Shown: positions 1 to 9,435, counted from the stretch's first letter. The stretch: DNA of 64,000 bases from Reyranella sp. (GCA_019750135.1 JAIEOV010000033.1:1-64000), one strand, 5' to 3'. The notes: a model not told the origin generated them from the letters alone. Translations and numbers: made by a program.

Positions 1-32
1 GCGTGAGCAGCGAGCGTCGTTGCGCTCGACGT

Positions 33-1490
33 TCAGGCCTTCAGAAGTTCATCCACGAGCGCTTCGCACTCTTTCGTGATGCCGCTCCTGAACCAGCGCT
101 GCGCGTTGATCTCGGGATCTCCGGAATAGAGCCGCTCATACAGCCCGGCACGCGAGCCAAACTCGCTGCCGGTCATATCCCAGGCGAGCTTCATCAGCTC
201 GAGGCGGCGCTTGGCGTCGATGCCGGGGCCGATCAGCCATTGGTCCATCAATGGGCCGATCTCCGGGTTGGCGTAGTCGGCGCCGCTCATGGCGAGCACG
301 CCCGAGCCGGCGGCGATGCGCAGCACGTCGGCCGCCTTGGTATTGGCGTAGGGGAAGAAGAAGTTGATGGCGGCCCCGCCGGCGACACCGACGGTCCTGG
401 GGCCGGTGAGCCCGTCGCCTTCGATGCGGGTTTCGCCGCGGGCGAAGGCCTCGGCGCGGCGCAGCCCCTCCTCGACCGCGCCGGCGCGGATGCCCTCGGC
501 GACGCTGACCAGGGCGATCAGCTCGCCGATGGCGGCCTGGAAGCGGGGCAGCTTGTCCCGGCCGTTGGCACGCGCGATCGCCGTCGCCATGCCGGCCAGG
601 AAGCGCAGCTTCATGGTCGAGCGGATGGTGGCCTGGATCGGCGTATAGCCCGGCCGCGACGCCAGCATGCCGTTGTAGGCTTCGAGGTCGCCGTCGATGA
701 TCATGCGCTCGTGCGGCACCAGCACGCGATCGAACATCAGGATGGCGTCGCCTTCGTCGAAGCGGCTGCTGAGCGGGCGGTCGAACGCGCTCTGCCCATG
801 ATGGAAGCTCTCGCGGCACAGGATCGAGAGGCCGGGCGCATTCATCGGCACCACGAAGGCCAGCACGAACTTCTCCTCGCCCGGCTTGCGCGGATAGTAA
901 GGCCCGACGTAGCACTCGTTGGCGACCGGCGCCAAGGTCGAGAGCATGCGGCAGCCGCTCACGACGACGCCCTCGGCCGTGCGCTCGACGACCTGCACCG
1001 CCTGCGACGGCGCATCGAGCGTCGAGCGGTCGGACTGCGGATCGATCAGGGCATGGGTGACCTGGAAGTCGTTCTCGCGGCAGAGTTCGACCATGCCCTG
1101 CGCCCGCGCCGCCGCCTCGTTCTTGCCCAGCGCCCGCAACGCCACCGCCTGGTCGACCAGGAAGGCCGACATGAAGTCGGTCAGCCGTCCCATCAGCCCG
1201 AAGGTGCGCCTGGCGCGCAGGTGGAAGCAGCCGGCGAGTGCCGCGAACTCCTCGCGCGTGCGCGCCTCGAGATAGGTCGTGCTCACCGCCTCGCCCGTCG
1301 TCGGCGACTTGTACGACAGCAAGTGATGCAGGGCCGGATCGTGCTGGTCGTCGTGCAGGCCGGCAATGGTGCCGATCACGCCCTGCAGGGGCGGATAGTC
1401 GGTGACGTCGGTCACGACCTTGCCGTCGATGAACAGCCTGCGGCCGTCGCGCAGGGAGTCGATGTATTGCTGGCCGGTCGTGATGGGCAT
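33..1490 (-). CDS. HpaB-family flavin-dependent hydroxylase
   Basis: This 485-residue protein resembles the 4-hydroxyphenylacetate 3-monooxygenase oxygenase component (HpaB/HpaH), which uses reduced FAD supplied by a separate reductase to ortho-hydroxylate phenolic substrates. It opens with the family-typical stretch MPITTGQQYIDSLRDGRR. The pattern of [4Fe-4S]-ligand cysteines and histidine expected of the related 4-hydroxybutyryl-CoA dehydratases is not apparent, so oxygenase is the better call. I place the start at the ATG at 1490, preceded by a GAGGA ribosome site; the open frame extends further upstream but runs into the divergent regulator. No reductase gene is adjacent; the flavin reductase at 12565 is a possible but distant partner. 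It is divergent from an IclR-type gene, which likely controls it. The substrate is unknown. Confidence 0.82.
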   Translation of the reverse strand: MPITTGQQYIDSLRDGRRLFIDGKVVTDVTDYPPLQGVIGTIAGLHDDQHDPALHHLLSYKSPTTGEAVSTTYLEARTREEFAALAGCFHLRARRTFGLMGRLTDFMSAFLVDQAVALRALGKNEAAARAQGMVELCRENDFQVTHALIDPQSDRSTLDAPSQAVQVVERTAEGVVVSGCRMLSTLAPVANECYVGPYYPRKPGEEKFVLAFVVPMNAPGLSILCRESFHHGQSAFDRPLSSRFDEGDAILMFDRVLVPHERMIIDGDLEAYNGMLASRPGYTPIQATIRSTMKLRFLAGMATAIARANGRDKLPRFQAAIGELIALVSVAEGIRAGAVEEGLRRAEAFARGETRIEGDGLTGPRTVGVAGGAAINFFFPYANTKAADVLRIAAGSGVLAMSGADYANPEIGPLMDQWLIGPGIDAKRRLELMKLAWDMTGSEFGSRAGLYERLYSGDPEINAQRWFRSGITKECEALVDELLKA

Positions 1491-1552
1491 GGCGGTCCTC
1501 TTCGTTCTCATCCTTGGGCAACGACGGCTTGGCTTCCATGGCGGAATCTGGA

Positions 1553-1571
1553 ATGTTCGCGACGCGAACAT
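1553..1571. promoter_or_regulatory. 19-bp palindrome, candidate IclR operator
   Basis: ATGTTCGCGACGCGAACAT is a perfect 8-3-8 inverted repeat in the 79-bp gap between the divergent hydroxylase and IclR-type genes. Its last two bases overlap the regulator's ATG at 1570. IclR-family proteins commonly bind short palindromes in divergent promoters and repress their own gene. Position and symmetry are seen; binding is inferred. Confidence 0.6.
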
Positions 1572-2412
1572 GACTATCCATCGCTCCGTCCGGGCGCTGT
1601 CGCGCGGCCTTGCGCTGATCGGCGAGCTCAACACCAGCGGGCCGTCGAGCGCCCAGCAGCTGGCGCGCCGCAGCGGCATCAATCGCACGACCTGCTACCG
1701 GCTGCTGCAGACCTTGCAGCAGGAAGGCTATGTGACGTTCGACGACGCCGGCGCCCTGTTCAGCCTGACGCCGCAGGTGCGACGGCTCAGCGAAGGACTG
1801 TCGACGCAGGACCTCTCGCGGCAGGCCGCCCTGCCGCCGATGTTCGGCCTGCTCGAGCAGGTGTCGTGGCCGAGCGACTTCGCCGTCTTCGAGCTAGGCT
1901 GGATGATGATCCGCGAGAGCACGCATTCCTTCAGCCCGTTCTCGGTCCATCGCTCGATGGTCGGACTGGGCCGCTCGCTGGTGCGCAGTGCGCTCGGCCG
2001 CGCCGTGCTGACGGCGGCGAGCCCGGCGCAGCGGCGCGAGATGCTGGAGATCACAGCCTCTCTGGTGCCCGAGGACGCGGCCCTGGCGCGCGATCGCCGC
2101 TACGTCGGCCGGTTCGTGGCGCTTACGAAAAGCGACGGCTACGCCTCATCTGTCGGCGAGACCGAGCAGGGCATCAGCGCCATCGCCGTGCCGATCGGCG
2201 GCGTCGGGCCGGTGATCGGCAGCCTCAACATCGTGTTCTTCACCTCGGCGATGACGACCGAGGTCGCGGCCAGGCGCTACTTGCGTAGCTTGAAACAGGC
2301 TGCCGCAGATATCGAGCGGCGGTGGCGTACGGCGCAGAGCGCGGACCGCGGGCCTCTCGTCGGCCTCAGGGATCATGAACAGGCCGGAGGCCCGCGGTCC
2401 GCGCTTCGCTAG
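1570..2412 (+). CDS. IclR-family transcriptional regulator
   Basis: This 280-residue protein has an N-terminal winged helix (roughly residues 15-60, including AQQLARRSGINRTTCYRLLQ, the IclR helix-turn-helix pattern) followed by an IclR effector-binding domain (about 75-250, with the FAVFELGWMMIRESTHSFSP and GISAIAVPIGG regions typical of the fold). It most likely regulates the divergent hydroxylase gene and itself through the palindrome at 1553-1571. I chose the ATG at 1570; a longer frame upstream would cross the operator and overlap the hydroxylase start. The last 24 codons (from about 2338) lie inside a palindromic repeat, so the C-terminal tail is repeat-derived and probably non-functional. 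The stop overlaps that of the convergent helicase gene. Confidence 0.85.
   Translation: MTIHRSVRALSRGLALIGELNTSGPSSAQQLARRSGINRTTCYRLLQTLQQEGYVTFDDAGALFSLTPQVRRLSEGLSTQDLSRQAALPPMFGLLEQVSWPSDFAVFELGWMMIRESTHSFSPFSVHRSMVGLGRSLVRSALGRAVLTAASPAQRREMLEITASLVPEDAALARDRRYVGRFVALTKSDGYASSVGETEQGISAIAVPIGGVGPVIGSLNIVFFTSAMTTEVAARRYLRSLKQAAADIERRWRTAQSADRGPLVGLRDHEQAGGPRSALR
2338..2405. repeat. Palindromic repeat family A, copy 1
   Basis: A 68-bp palindrome: arms AGCGCGGACCGCGGGCCTC (2338-2356) and its exact reverse complement (2387-2405) flank a core with GATCATGA. It lies at the junction of the convergent iclR-type and lhr-type genes and overlaps the end of the first. Two other copies (32320-32378, 48383-48451) share the TCATGATCATGA core and the GGCCTC/GAGGCC inner arm ends but have different outer arms. 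It is probably a bidirectional terminator or REP-like element. Confidence 0.8.
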
Positions 2413-5400
2413 GAGCCGACCGGGGCAGCGTCGTGCAGTGCCGCCAGCTCTGCAGCCAGCGACGCGCCGTGCCTGGTACCGCGCACCAGCGCCTTGCGGG
2501 CGAACCATTCGGTCGCGGCGTCGAGCGGCTCGACGAAGCTGATCTCGCCGCCCGACAGGGTCGCGACCGGCACGCCGTCGCGATAGAGCAGGCGGTTGCC
2601 GGCGAGCCCCGCGAGCCGTGAGCCCGGCGTCAGGATGCCGGCGAGGTTCAGCGGATCGGCGCCCGACACCGCGGTCCATTCGCCCGAGGCCGGCCGGCGG
2701 CGCACCTCGCGCAAGGTGCCGATTGCCTCGGGCAGGGCGAACTGCTCGCCGGTGAACCCGGCCACAAAGCGGCCGCCGCGGATCTCGCCGCTGCCCTCGA
2801 GCCGGCGATAGACGCGCAACAGCTCGCGCCACGGCGGCAGCCACGACGCCTCGCGCTCCAGCATGCGCCAGAACACCACGCCATAGCGACGCAGCAACGC
2901 CCGTGCGACATGCTCGACGGCCGCGGCGTCGACCGTGCCGGCTGCCGCGGGAGGGCGCACCAGCGACCACCGGCCGGAATCCTCCATCGCCGACACAGCG
3001 ACGCGGCGGCGGCGCGTGCCGCCCGGCCTGCGCTCCGAGAATGGCACCAGGAGCGCGCGCAGGCCGGCGAAGCTGTCGGAGGTGAGGAAGCCCAGGGCCA
3101 CCAGCTCGGCCAGCGCCTCCTCGAGCTGGGAGCGCAGCAGGCCGCAATGCTGCAGCAGCTCGTCGAAGAAGGACGCGCCGTTGGCGCTGATGAAATCGAT
3201 GACGGCCTGCGCCTGTGCACTGGGCCGCCCGGCGGCGTCGGCCGGCAGCGCCATCGCCCGCCACAGCGGGGCGTGGCGGCGCGGCAGCAGGGTGACCGGC
3301 GTGGTGCGTACCGTCGTCGGCCGCCCGGTCGCGGTGCGCGTGCCGAGCCGCAACCAGGTGGCACGGCCCGCCAGGCAGCGCGCGTCGAGCCACGACGGGC
3401 GGTAGTCCTTCAGCCGCGCCGGCAGGATGTCGCTCTCCCAGGCGGCGGCCGGCGCGCCAAAGCCTTCGAGCTGCCCGACAACGGCGTCGAGGGATGCGGC
3501 ACCCTCGACCTGGGAGTCGGGCGCGACGCGCTGCCAGCGGAACAGGAAGCACAGGAAGTCGCGGGCCGAGACCGGTTCGATCTCGGCTCGCAGGCGCTTG
3601 ATCGTGTAGCGGTGGATGCGCGCGAGCAAGCGCCGTTCGCACCATTCCTCGACCGGTGCGCCAGGTGTGAACCGGCCACGCAACGCGAAGCCTTCGGCCT
3701 CGAGCGCCGCCAGCGTGCCGGAGATCTCGTCGGGTTGCAGACCGAGCGGTGCGACAAGGGCCGCCTGGCCGACCGGCCCCAGGCCTTCGAGCCGGCCGCG
3801 CAGGATCTCGACCAGCGCCTCGTCGCGCGACCACTCCTTGTCGTAGGCGAAAGGCGCGGCGATCGCCGGCGCCGTCGCAAGAGCCGGCCAAAGGGCGCGG
3901 AAGTGCGGCAGGCGTTCGGCCGCAATCCAGAGCCTTGCGTCGGCAACGTCGATCAGCGCTGCACGCCTGGCCGCCGCGAGCTCATCGAGCCAGCCTCGCC
4001 AATTCACGCCGGCCTGCACCTCCTGCTCGGTGAGAAAGCCCAGCCACACCAGGCCATCATGCAGCTCGTCGGCATTCGCCGCGTCGGGCCAGGCCTCTGC
4101 CCTCACGCGCTCGATCGCCTCGGCATCGAGGCGACCCAGCTCCGATGCCTGCTCGGGCGCCAGCCAGCGGCGCGCCATCACCGCCTGGGTGCGGCGCTCC
4201 TCCAGCGGCGCGTCGTCGAGATAGGCGTAGGGCCGCGCGGTCAGGACTTCGAGCGCCAGGGGCGACGGCTGCGTCAGGTCGCGCGTCACCACCCGGATCG
4301 TCCCGGCCTCGATGCCTTTCAACAGGCGCTCCAGGCCGTCGGCATCCATCGCCTCGCCGAGGCAGTCGCCGAGCGCCTGGCGGACCAGCGGATGGTCGGG
4401 AATCTCGCGCTCGCCGACGAGGTTCTCGGCGCAGGCGATCTGGTCGGGAAAGACCGAGCCGATCAGATCCTCGGCGCCCATGCGCGCAAGCTGCGGCGGC
4501 ACCTTGCGGCCGCCGCGGAAGCGCGGCAAGGCGAGCGCCACGCCGCTCACCCAGCGCCAGCGCGTGGTGAACATCGGCGAATCCAGCACCGCCTGGACGA
4601 GCAGGTCGCGCGCCGAAGCCGAGTGCAGGTAGCGCGGCACGTCGTCGAGCGCGAAGCTGTGCGCTTCGGTGAGCGAGATGACGATGTTGTCCTCGGTCGC
4701 GGCGGCCTGGATCTCGAAATTGAACTTGCCGCAGAAGCGCTTGCGCAGCGCCAGTCCCCAGGCGCGGTTGAGCCGGCTGCCGTAGGGCGAATGGACGACG
4801 AGCTGCGCGCCGCCTGCCTCGTCGAAGAAGCGTTCGAGGACGATGGTGTCGCGCGTCGGCAGGCAGCCCAGCGCGGCGTGGCCGGCGCGCAGATAGTCGG
4901 CGAGCTGCTCCGCTGCTGCGTCGTCGATCCCGAGCTCGCCGGTCAGCCACTGCAGGACGCCGGCGCCCGTCGGATCGGCCGTCAGAACCGCCGCGACCTC
5001 GGCACGCAGGCGCGATACCGAGACCGAGAGCTCGTCGCTTCGTCCAGGTGCCTCGCCCAGCCAGAACGGAATGCTGGGTGCCTGACCCTTGGCGTCCTCG
5101 ACGCGCACGACGCCGCGCTCGACGCGCTGGATACGATAGCTGCGATTGCCGAGCTGGAAGACGTCGCCCGCCAGGCTTTCGACGGCAAAGTCCTCGTTGA
5201 CCGAACCGATGATGTTGTTTTCCGGCTCGAGCAGGACCTGGTAGTCTGCATTGTCGGGAATCGTCCCGCCGGCCGTCAGCGCCGTCAGCCGCGCGCCGCG
5301 CCGCCCACGCAGCTCGTGGTTGACCGCGTCATGATGGATCAGCGCGCCGCGCCGGCCGCGGCGCGTGTGGAAGCCCTCCGCCAGCATGGTTATGACGGCG

Positions 5401-6734
5401 TCGAAATCGGCACGCGGCAGGTCGCGATAGGGCCAGGCGCGCCGCATCCGGTCGAACAGCGCGTCCTCGCTCCAGTCGCGCGCGGCGACGTCGGCCACGA
5501 TCTGCTGGGCAAGCACGTCGAGCGGTCGAGTGGGGATAGAGAGGCGATCGAGCTCGCCGCGGCGCACGCTGTCGAGCAGCGCCGTGCATTCGACCAGCTC
5601 GTCGCGCGACAGCGGAAACAGCCGGCCCTTGGGCGTGCCGTCCACGGCATGGCCCGAGCGGCCGACGCGCTGCAGGAAGCTCGCGATCGAGCGCGGCGAG
5701 CCGAGCTGGCAGACCAGATCGACGTCGCCGATGTCGATGCCGAGCTCCAGCGAGGCGGTCGCGACCAGGGCGCGCAACCGACCCGCCTTCAGACGCTGTT
5801 CGGCGTCGAGCCGCTGCTCCTTGGCGAGGCTGCCATGATGGGCCGCCACGTTCGTCTCGCCGAGAAGCTCCGACAGCCGGCGGGTGGCGCGTTCGGCCAT
5901 GCGGCGCGTGTTGACGAAGATCAGCGTCGTGCGGTGCTCGCCGACCAGCGTCGCCAGTCGGCGATAGACCTGCTCCCACACATCCATCGACATGACGGCT
6001 TCGAGCGGCGACTCGGGGACTTCGAGCGCGAGGTCGCGGTGGCGGCGATGGCCGGAGTCGACGATGGCGCAGTCGGCGCCGCCGGTGAGGAAGCGCGCCA
6101 CCGACTCGATCGGGTTCTGGGTCGCCGACAGGCCGATGCGCTGCAGGCGATCGCCGCTGAGCGCCGATAGTCGTTCGAGCGACAGGGCGAGATGGCTGCC
6201 GCGCTTGTTTGGGGCAATGGCATGGATCTCGTCGACGATCACCGTGCGGGTCGTGGCCAGCATCTTGCGGCCGGACTCCGAACCCAGGAGCACATAGAGG
6301 GATTCCGGCGTGGTGACGACGATGTGCGGCGGCTTGCGGGCCATGCGCTGGCGCTCACCGGAGGTCGTGTCGCCGGTGCGGACCCAGGCGCGGATGTCGA
6401 CATCGGGCAGGCCGCGCCGCGCCAGCTCGGCGCGGATACCGGCAAGCGGCGCCTCGAGGTTGCGCTGGATGTCGTTGGACAGCGCCTTGAGCGGCGACAC
6501 GTAGACGATCTGCGTCGCGTCCTCGAGCCCGCCGTCGACACCCTGGCGCACCAGATCGTCGATGGCCGCCATGAAGGCGGCGAGCGTCTTGCCGGATCCG
6601 GTCGGCGCCGCAATCAGCGTATGGCGGCCAGCCTTGATCGACGGCCAGGCATCAGCCTGCGCCGCGGTGGCGGCAGCAAAGCTCGCCTCGAACCACGCAG
6701 CGACGGCGGGATGGAACAGCGATGCGGCAGACAT
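2409..6734 (-). CDS. lhr: Lhr-type large ATP-dependent helicase
   Basis: At 1441 residues this matches full-length Lhr (about 1400-1550), a superfamily 2 3'-5' DNA/RNA helicase linked to DNA repair. Visible motifs are Walker A IAAPTGSGKT (K49), motif II DEIH (about residue 165), motif III LSAT, and the motif VI region SIASFLQRVGRSGH, followed by a winged-helix/beta-barrel Lhr core and a long C-terminal extension characteristic of Lhr rather than of the shorter ligase-associated helicases. I place the start at the ATG at 6734, with GGGAG eight bases upstream; a TTG five codons earlier is less likely. The gene stands alone and its stop overlaps that of the convergent iclR-type gene. Confidence 0.9.
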   Translation of the reverse strand: MSAASLFHPAVAAWFEASFAAATAAQADAWPSIKAGRHTLIAAPTGSGKTLAAFMAAIDDLVRQGVDGGLEDATQIVYVSPLKALSNDIQRNLEAPLAGIRAELARRGLPDVDIRAWVRTGDTTSGERQRMARKPPHIVVTTPESLYVLLGSESGRKMLATTRTVIVDEIHAIAPNKRGSHLALSLERLSALSGDRLQRIGLSATQNPIESVARFLTGGADCAIVDSGHRRHRDLALEVPESPLEAVMSMDVWEQVYRRLATLVGEHRTTLIFVNTRRMAERATRRLSELLGETNVAAHHGSLAKEQRLDAEQRLKAGRLRALVATASLELGIDIGDVDLVCQLGSPRSIASFLQRVGRSGHAVDGTPKGRLFPLSRDELVECTALLDSVRRGELDRLSIPTRPLDVLAQQIVADVAARDWSEDALFDRMRRAWPYRDLPRADFDAVITMLAEGFHTRRGRRGALIHHDAVNHELRGRRGARLTALTAGGTIPDNADYQVLLEPENNIIGSVNEDFAVESLAGDVFQLGNRSYRIQRVERGVVRVEDAKGQAPSIPFWLGEAPGRSDELSVSVSRLRAEVAAVLTADPTGAGVLQWLTGELGIDDAAAEQLADYLRAGHAALGCLPTRDTIVLERFFDEAGGAQLVVHSPYGSRLNRAWGLALRKRFCGKFNFEIQAAATEDNIVISLTEAHSFALDDVPRYLHSASARDLLVQAVLDSPMFTTRWRWVSGVALALPRFRGGRKVPPQLARMGAEDLIGSVFPDQIACAENLVGEREIPDHPLVRQALGDCLGEAMDADGLERLLKGIEAGTIRVVTRDLTQPSPLALEVLTARPYAYLDDAPLEERRTQAVMARRWLAPEQASELGRLDAEAIERVRAEAWPDAANADELHDGLVWLGFLTEQEVQAGVNWRGWLDELAAARRAALIDVADARLWIAAERLPHFRALWPALATAPAIAAPFAYDKEWSRDEALVEILRGRLEGLGPVGQAALVAPLGLQPDEISGTLAALEAEGFALRGRFTPGAPVEEWCERRLLARIHRYTIKRLRAEIEPVSARDFLCFLFRWQRVAPDSQVEGAASLDAVVGQLEGFGAPAAAWESDILPARLKDYRPSWLDARCLAGRATWLRLGTRTATGRPTTVRTTPVTLLPRRHAPLWRAMALPADAAGRPSAQAQAVIDFISANGASFFDELLQHCGLLRSQLEEALAELVALGFLTSDSFAGLRALLVPFSERRPGGTRRRRVAVSAMEDSGRWSLVRPPAAAGTVDAAAVEHVARALLRRYGVVFWRMLEREASWLPPWRELLRVYRRLEGSGEIRGGRFVAGFTGEQFALPEAIGTLREVRRRPASGEWTAVSGADPLNLAGILTPGSRLAGLAGNRLLYRDGVPVATLSGGEISFVEPLDAATEWFARKALVRGTRHGASLAAELAALHDAAPVGS

Positions 6735-6816
6735 TGGGGTCGCTCCCAATATGGGCTGCGCATGCTCTGAATCAACCGACGCCTTTCCATGTGAAGAGGT
6801 GCCCGCACGGCTGCTG

Positions 6817-7293
6817 TCAATTCCTGCGAGCCGGGCAGAGCGACATCAACAGCAGCAGCACGAGCACCGGGAAGACCCACCAGTTGAGGGCCGCGCCCGG
6901 CGGCGTGCCCACTGCCGTGACGGGCTTCAGATGGCCCGACAGGCTGCGCAGGCAGGGCTCTATGGCGAACACCAGCAGCACCAGCGGCGTCAGCCCACGC
7001 CAGCGCAACAGCAGCACCCACAGGAGCCCGGCCAGCAGGAGCTGGATGGCGCCCCACTGGCCGAACATGGCCACGATGTTGGAGCCGCCAGCGACGTGGA
7101 CGTCGATCGTGGCGATCGACTGGGCACCGCCGTCGGGCAGCAGCAGATGGATCAGGCTGCGCACCGTGATAAAGGTCAGGTAAGCCATCGCCAGCCAGGT
7201 CGCGAAGCGCGGGCCGTCGTAGGTTGCGGGATTGGCCGGCAATAGCGCCGCCGCCGAGGGTCGCCAGGATGTAGGAAGAAGCGAGGAAGTCAT
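6817..7293 (-). CDS. Hypothetical integral membrane protein
   Basis: A 158-residue hydrophobic protein with about four membrane-spanning segments (WLAMAYLTFITVRSLIHLLL, then helices around 80-100, 105-120 and 135-152) and a short basic C-terminus. I do not recognise the family. It ends 82 bases before the start of the Lhr gene and may be co-transcribed with it. The start is uncertain: ATG at 7293 is used, but an in-frame ATG at 7314 is also possible, and neither has a strong ribosome site. Confidence 0.6.
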   Translation of the reverse strand: MTSSLLPTSWRPSAAALLPANPATYDGPRFATWLAMAYLTFITVRSLIHLLLPDGGAQSIATIDVHVAGGSNIVAMFGQWGAIQLLLAGLLWVLLLRWRGLTPLVLLVFAIEPCLRSLSGHLKPVTAVGTPPGAALNWWVFPVLVLLLLMSLCPARRN

Positions 7294-7383
7294 GGGCCGT
7301 CCACACTCTAGCATCGCCGGGGACGGCAGCCAGCTTGCCCCGAGGCCGTCGACGCCTTAGGAGGTCGCTGCGGGGGACAGGCA

Positions 7384-7665
7384 GTGAATCGCAGCGAATC
7401 GGTGATTGCGGCGCAGATCTACTTCCTCGAGCGGGAGCTCGAGCGCATGAGCATTGCGGCCGACAGCGCGGAAGACGAGCTTCGCGCCCGGCCGATGGAT
7501 GCCGTCACGGTCCGTAAGCTGGAAGCGCTCTACACGCTGGCCGCCGAGACCTGGGATCGCATCCAGGCGCTGCACGCGCGCCTGAGCGGCGGGCCGGCGG
7601 TCATCTATTTCAACAACCGCCTGGCGGAGCCCGAGGCGAAAGCCTGGCGGAGGACCTTGGTCTAG
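7384..7665 (+). CDS. Small hypothetical protein, helical
   Basis: A 93-residue frame with a GTG start preceded by GGGGGAC. The product is rich in Ala, Glu, Leu and Arg with heptad-like spacing (QIYFLERELERMSIAADSAE), suggesting an alpha-helical or coiled-coil protein. No family is recognised. It lies immediately upstream of, and in the same direction as, the phosphate permease gene (75-bp gap), but nothing shows a functional link. An antisense frame exists here, but its composition is less protein-like. Confidence 0.45.
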   Translation: MNRSESVIAAQIYFLERELERMSIAADSAEDELRARPMDAVTVRKLEALYTLAAETWDRIQALHARLSGGPAVIYFNNRLAEPEAKAWRRTLV

Positions 7666-7740
7666 CCGCCATCGCGGCGTCATCGCCCGGTAAACAAGCC
7701 GCGCGAGAGTCGGTGTCAATCGCACCCCAGGGGATGATTG

Positions 7741-9363
7741 ATGACTGACACCGCTCTGCAGGCACCACCTATCGAGCCGGCACGGCCGAGCTCACGGCCC
7801 AACCTCGACAAGGGGTTCAATCCGCTCACCGCCATCATTTTCTTCGGCGTCCTGGCGGCGGGCTTCCTGTTCGTCATCTACAGCGTCTACTCCGATGTCG
7901 AGGCGTCGGGTGCGCAGGTCACGACCTTCCTGCCCTTCGCCATGCTGCTGATCGCGCTGCTGATCGCGCTGGGCTTCGAGTTCGTCAACGGCTTCCACGA
8001 CACCGCCAACGCCGTCGCCACGGTGATCTATACCCATTCGCTACCGGCCGAGATGGCGGTCGTGTGGTCCGGTGTGTTCAACTTCCTGGGCGTGCTGACC
8101 TCGACCGGCGCCGTGGCCTTCGGCATCGTTTCGCTGCTGCCGGTCGAGCTGATCCTGCAGGTCGGCAGCAGCGCGGGCTTCGCCATGGTGTTCGCGCTGT
8201 TGATCGCCGCCATCATCTGGAACCTCGGCACCTGGTGGCTCGGCCTGCCGGCCTCGAGCTCGCACACGCTGATCGGCTCGATCATCGGCGTCGGCATCGC
8301 CAACGCGCTGGCCCGCGGCATGGACGGCACGTCCGGCGTCGATTGGAGCAAGGCGACCGAGATCGGCTACGCGCTGCTCCTGTCTCCGCTCTTCGGCTTC
8401 CTCGCAGCCGCGGCGCTGCTGCTGGCGCTGAAGTACCTGGTGCGCAATCCCGCGCTCTATGCCGAGCCCAACGGCAACCAGCCGCCGCCATGGTGGATCC
8501 GCGGCATCCTCATTCTGACCTGCACCGGCGTGAGCTTCGCGCACGGATCCAATGACGGCCAGAAGGGCATGGGCCTGATCATGCTGATCTTGATCGGCAC
8601 GGTGCCGACGGCCTATGCCCTCAATCGCTCGCCCGCGCCCGAACAGCTGCCGAGCTTCCAGGCAGCCTCGGCCGCGGCGGCAATCGTGATCGAGAAGCAG
8701 GCGGCGGGCTACAACGTGCTGGGCAATCCGCGGCCGGCCGTCACGCTCTACGTATCGCAACGCAAGATGAACGAAGGCACCTATGTGTCGCTTGCAGCTC
8801 TCGTGAAAGAGATCTCCGCCCAGGTGAGCGAGTTCGGCTCGGTCGCCAAGATCCCGGCGGCCGCCGTCTCCAACGTGCGTAACGACATGTACCTGGCCTC
8901 CGAGGCGTTGCGTTTCCTGATGAAGGACAAGGAGAACGCCCTCTCCAAGCAGGAGGTGACGACCCTCAACACCTACAAGAAGGAGCTCGACGCCGCGACG
9001 CGCTTCATCCCGATCTGGGTGAAGGTCGCGGTGGCGGTCGCGCTCGGCCTCGGCACCATGGTCGGCTGGAAGCGCATCGTCGTGACGGTAGGCGAGAAGA
9101 TCGGCAAGAGCCATCTCACCTACGCGCAGGGTGCGTCGGCCGAGCTGGTGGCCGCGGGCACGATCGGCGCGGCCGACGTGTTCGGCCTGCCGGTCTCGAC
9201 CACGCATGTCCTGTCATCAGGCGTCGCCGGCACCATGGCGGCCAATGGGTCAGGCTTGCAGATGGCGACCATACGCAACCTCCTGATGGCCTGGGTGCTG
9301 ACGCTCCCCGCCGCCATCACGCTGTCGGCGACGCTGTACATCCTGTTCCTGAACATCTTCTGA
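7741..9363 (+). CDS. pit: PiT-family inorganic phosphate transporter
   Basis: A 540-residue polytopic inner-membrane protein of the PiT/PHO4 family, which takes up phosphate (as metal phosphate) driven by a proton or cation gradient. The duplicated family signature is present twice: GFEFVNGFHDTANAVA in the N-terminal half and VSFAHGSNDGQKGMG in the C-terminal half, with a soluble loop of about 130 residues between (roughly 305-425). The ATG at 7741 follows AGGGGA; the preceding TTG is discounted. It stands alone, without the PhoU-like partner found beside many pit genes. Confidence 0.92.
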   Translation: MTDTALQAPPIEPARPSSRPNLDKGFNPLTAIIFFGVLAAGFLFVIYSVYSDVEASGAQVTTFLPFAMLLIALLIALGFEFVNGFHDTANAVATVIYTHSLPAEMAVVWSGVFNFLGVLTSTGAVAFGIVSLLPVELILQVGSSAGFAMVFALLIAAIIWNLGTWWLGLPASSSHTLIGSIIGVGIANALARGMDGTSGVDWSKATEIGYALLLSPLFGFLAAAALLLALKYLVRNPALYAEPNGNQPPPWWIRGILILTCTGVSFAHGSNDGQKGMGLIMLILIGTVPTAYALNRSPAPEQLPSFQAASAAAAIVIEKQAAGYNVLGNPRPAVTLYVSQRKMNEGTYVSLAALVKEISAQVSEFGSVAKIPAAAVSNVRNDMYLASEALRFLMKDKENALSKQEVTTLNTYKKELDAATRFIPIWVKVAVAVALGLGTMVGWKRIVVTVGEKIGKSHLTYAQGASAELVAAGTIGAADVFGLPVSTTHVLSSGVAGTMAANGSGLQMATIRNLLMAWVLTLPAAITLSATLYILFLNIF

Positions 9364-9396
9364 GGCTGCGCGCTCCCGCCTTCCTGCCTACCTGCC

Positions 9397-9435
9397 CTCA
9401 TGTTCCTCTCCCCCGCTAGGGGAGAGGAACATGAG
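9397..9435. repeat. Palindromic repeat family B, copy 1 (terminator-like)
   Basis: A perfect inverted repeat: 17-base arms CTCATGTTCCTCTCCCC (9397-9413) and reverse complement (9419-9435) around a 5-base loop. It lies between the convergent pit and GST genes and overlaps the last codons of the latter, whose TAG is in the loop. A second copy is at 13534-13582. A bidirectional terminator role is likely. Confidence 0.75.

Noticed and set aside
1..32. Partial GAGCG...CGCTC stem at the left edge as a terminator of the hydroxylase gene
   Set aside because: Stem of only five bases and cut by the window edge; not enough to call.
33..1490. 4-hydroxybutyryl-CoA dehydratase
   Set aside because: Same superfamily, but the cluster-ligand Cys/His pattern is not visible and the neighbouring genes do not fit the pathway.
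2910..6170. Very long open frame on the plus strand opposite the Lhr gene
   Set aside because: It is antisense to a clear helicase with all motifs; its product is Arg/Ala/Gly/Gln-rich with no domain, as expected from GC-rich codon bias.
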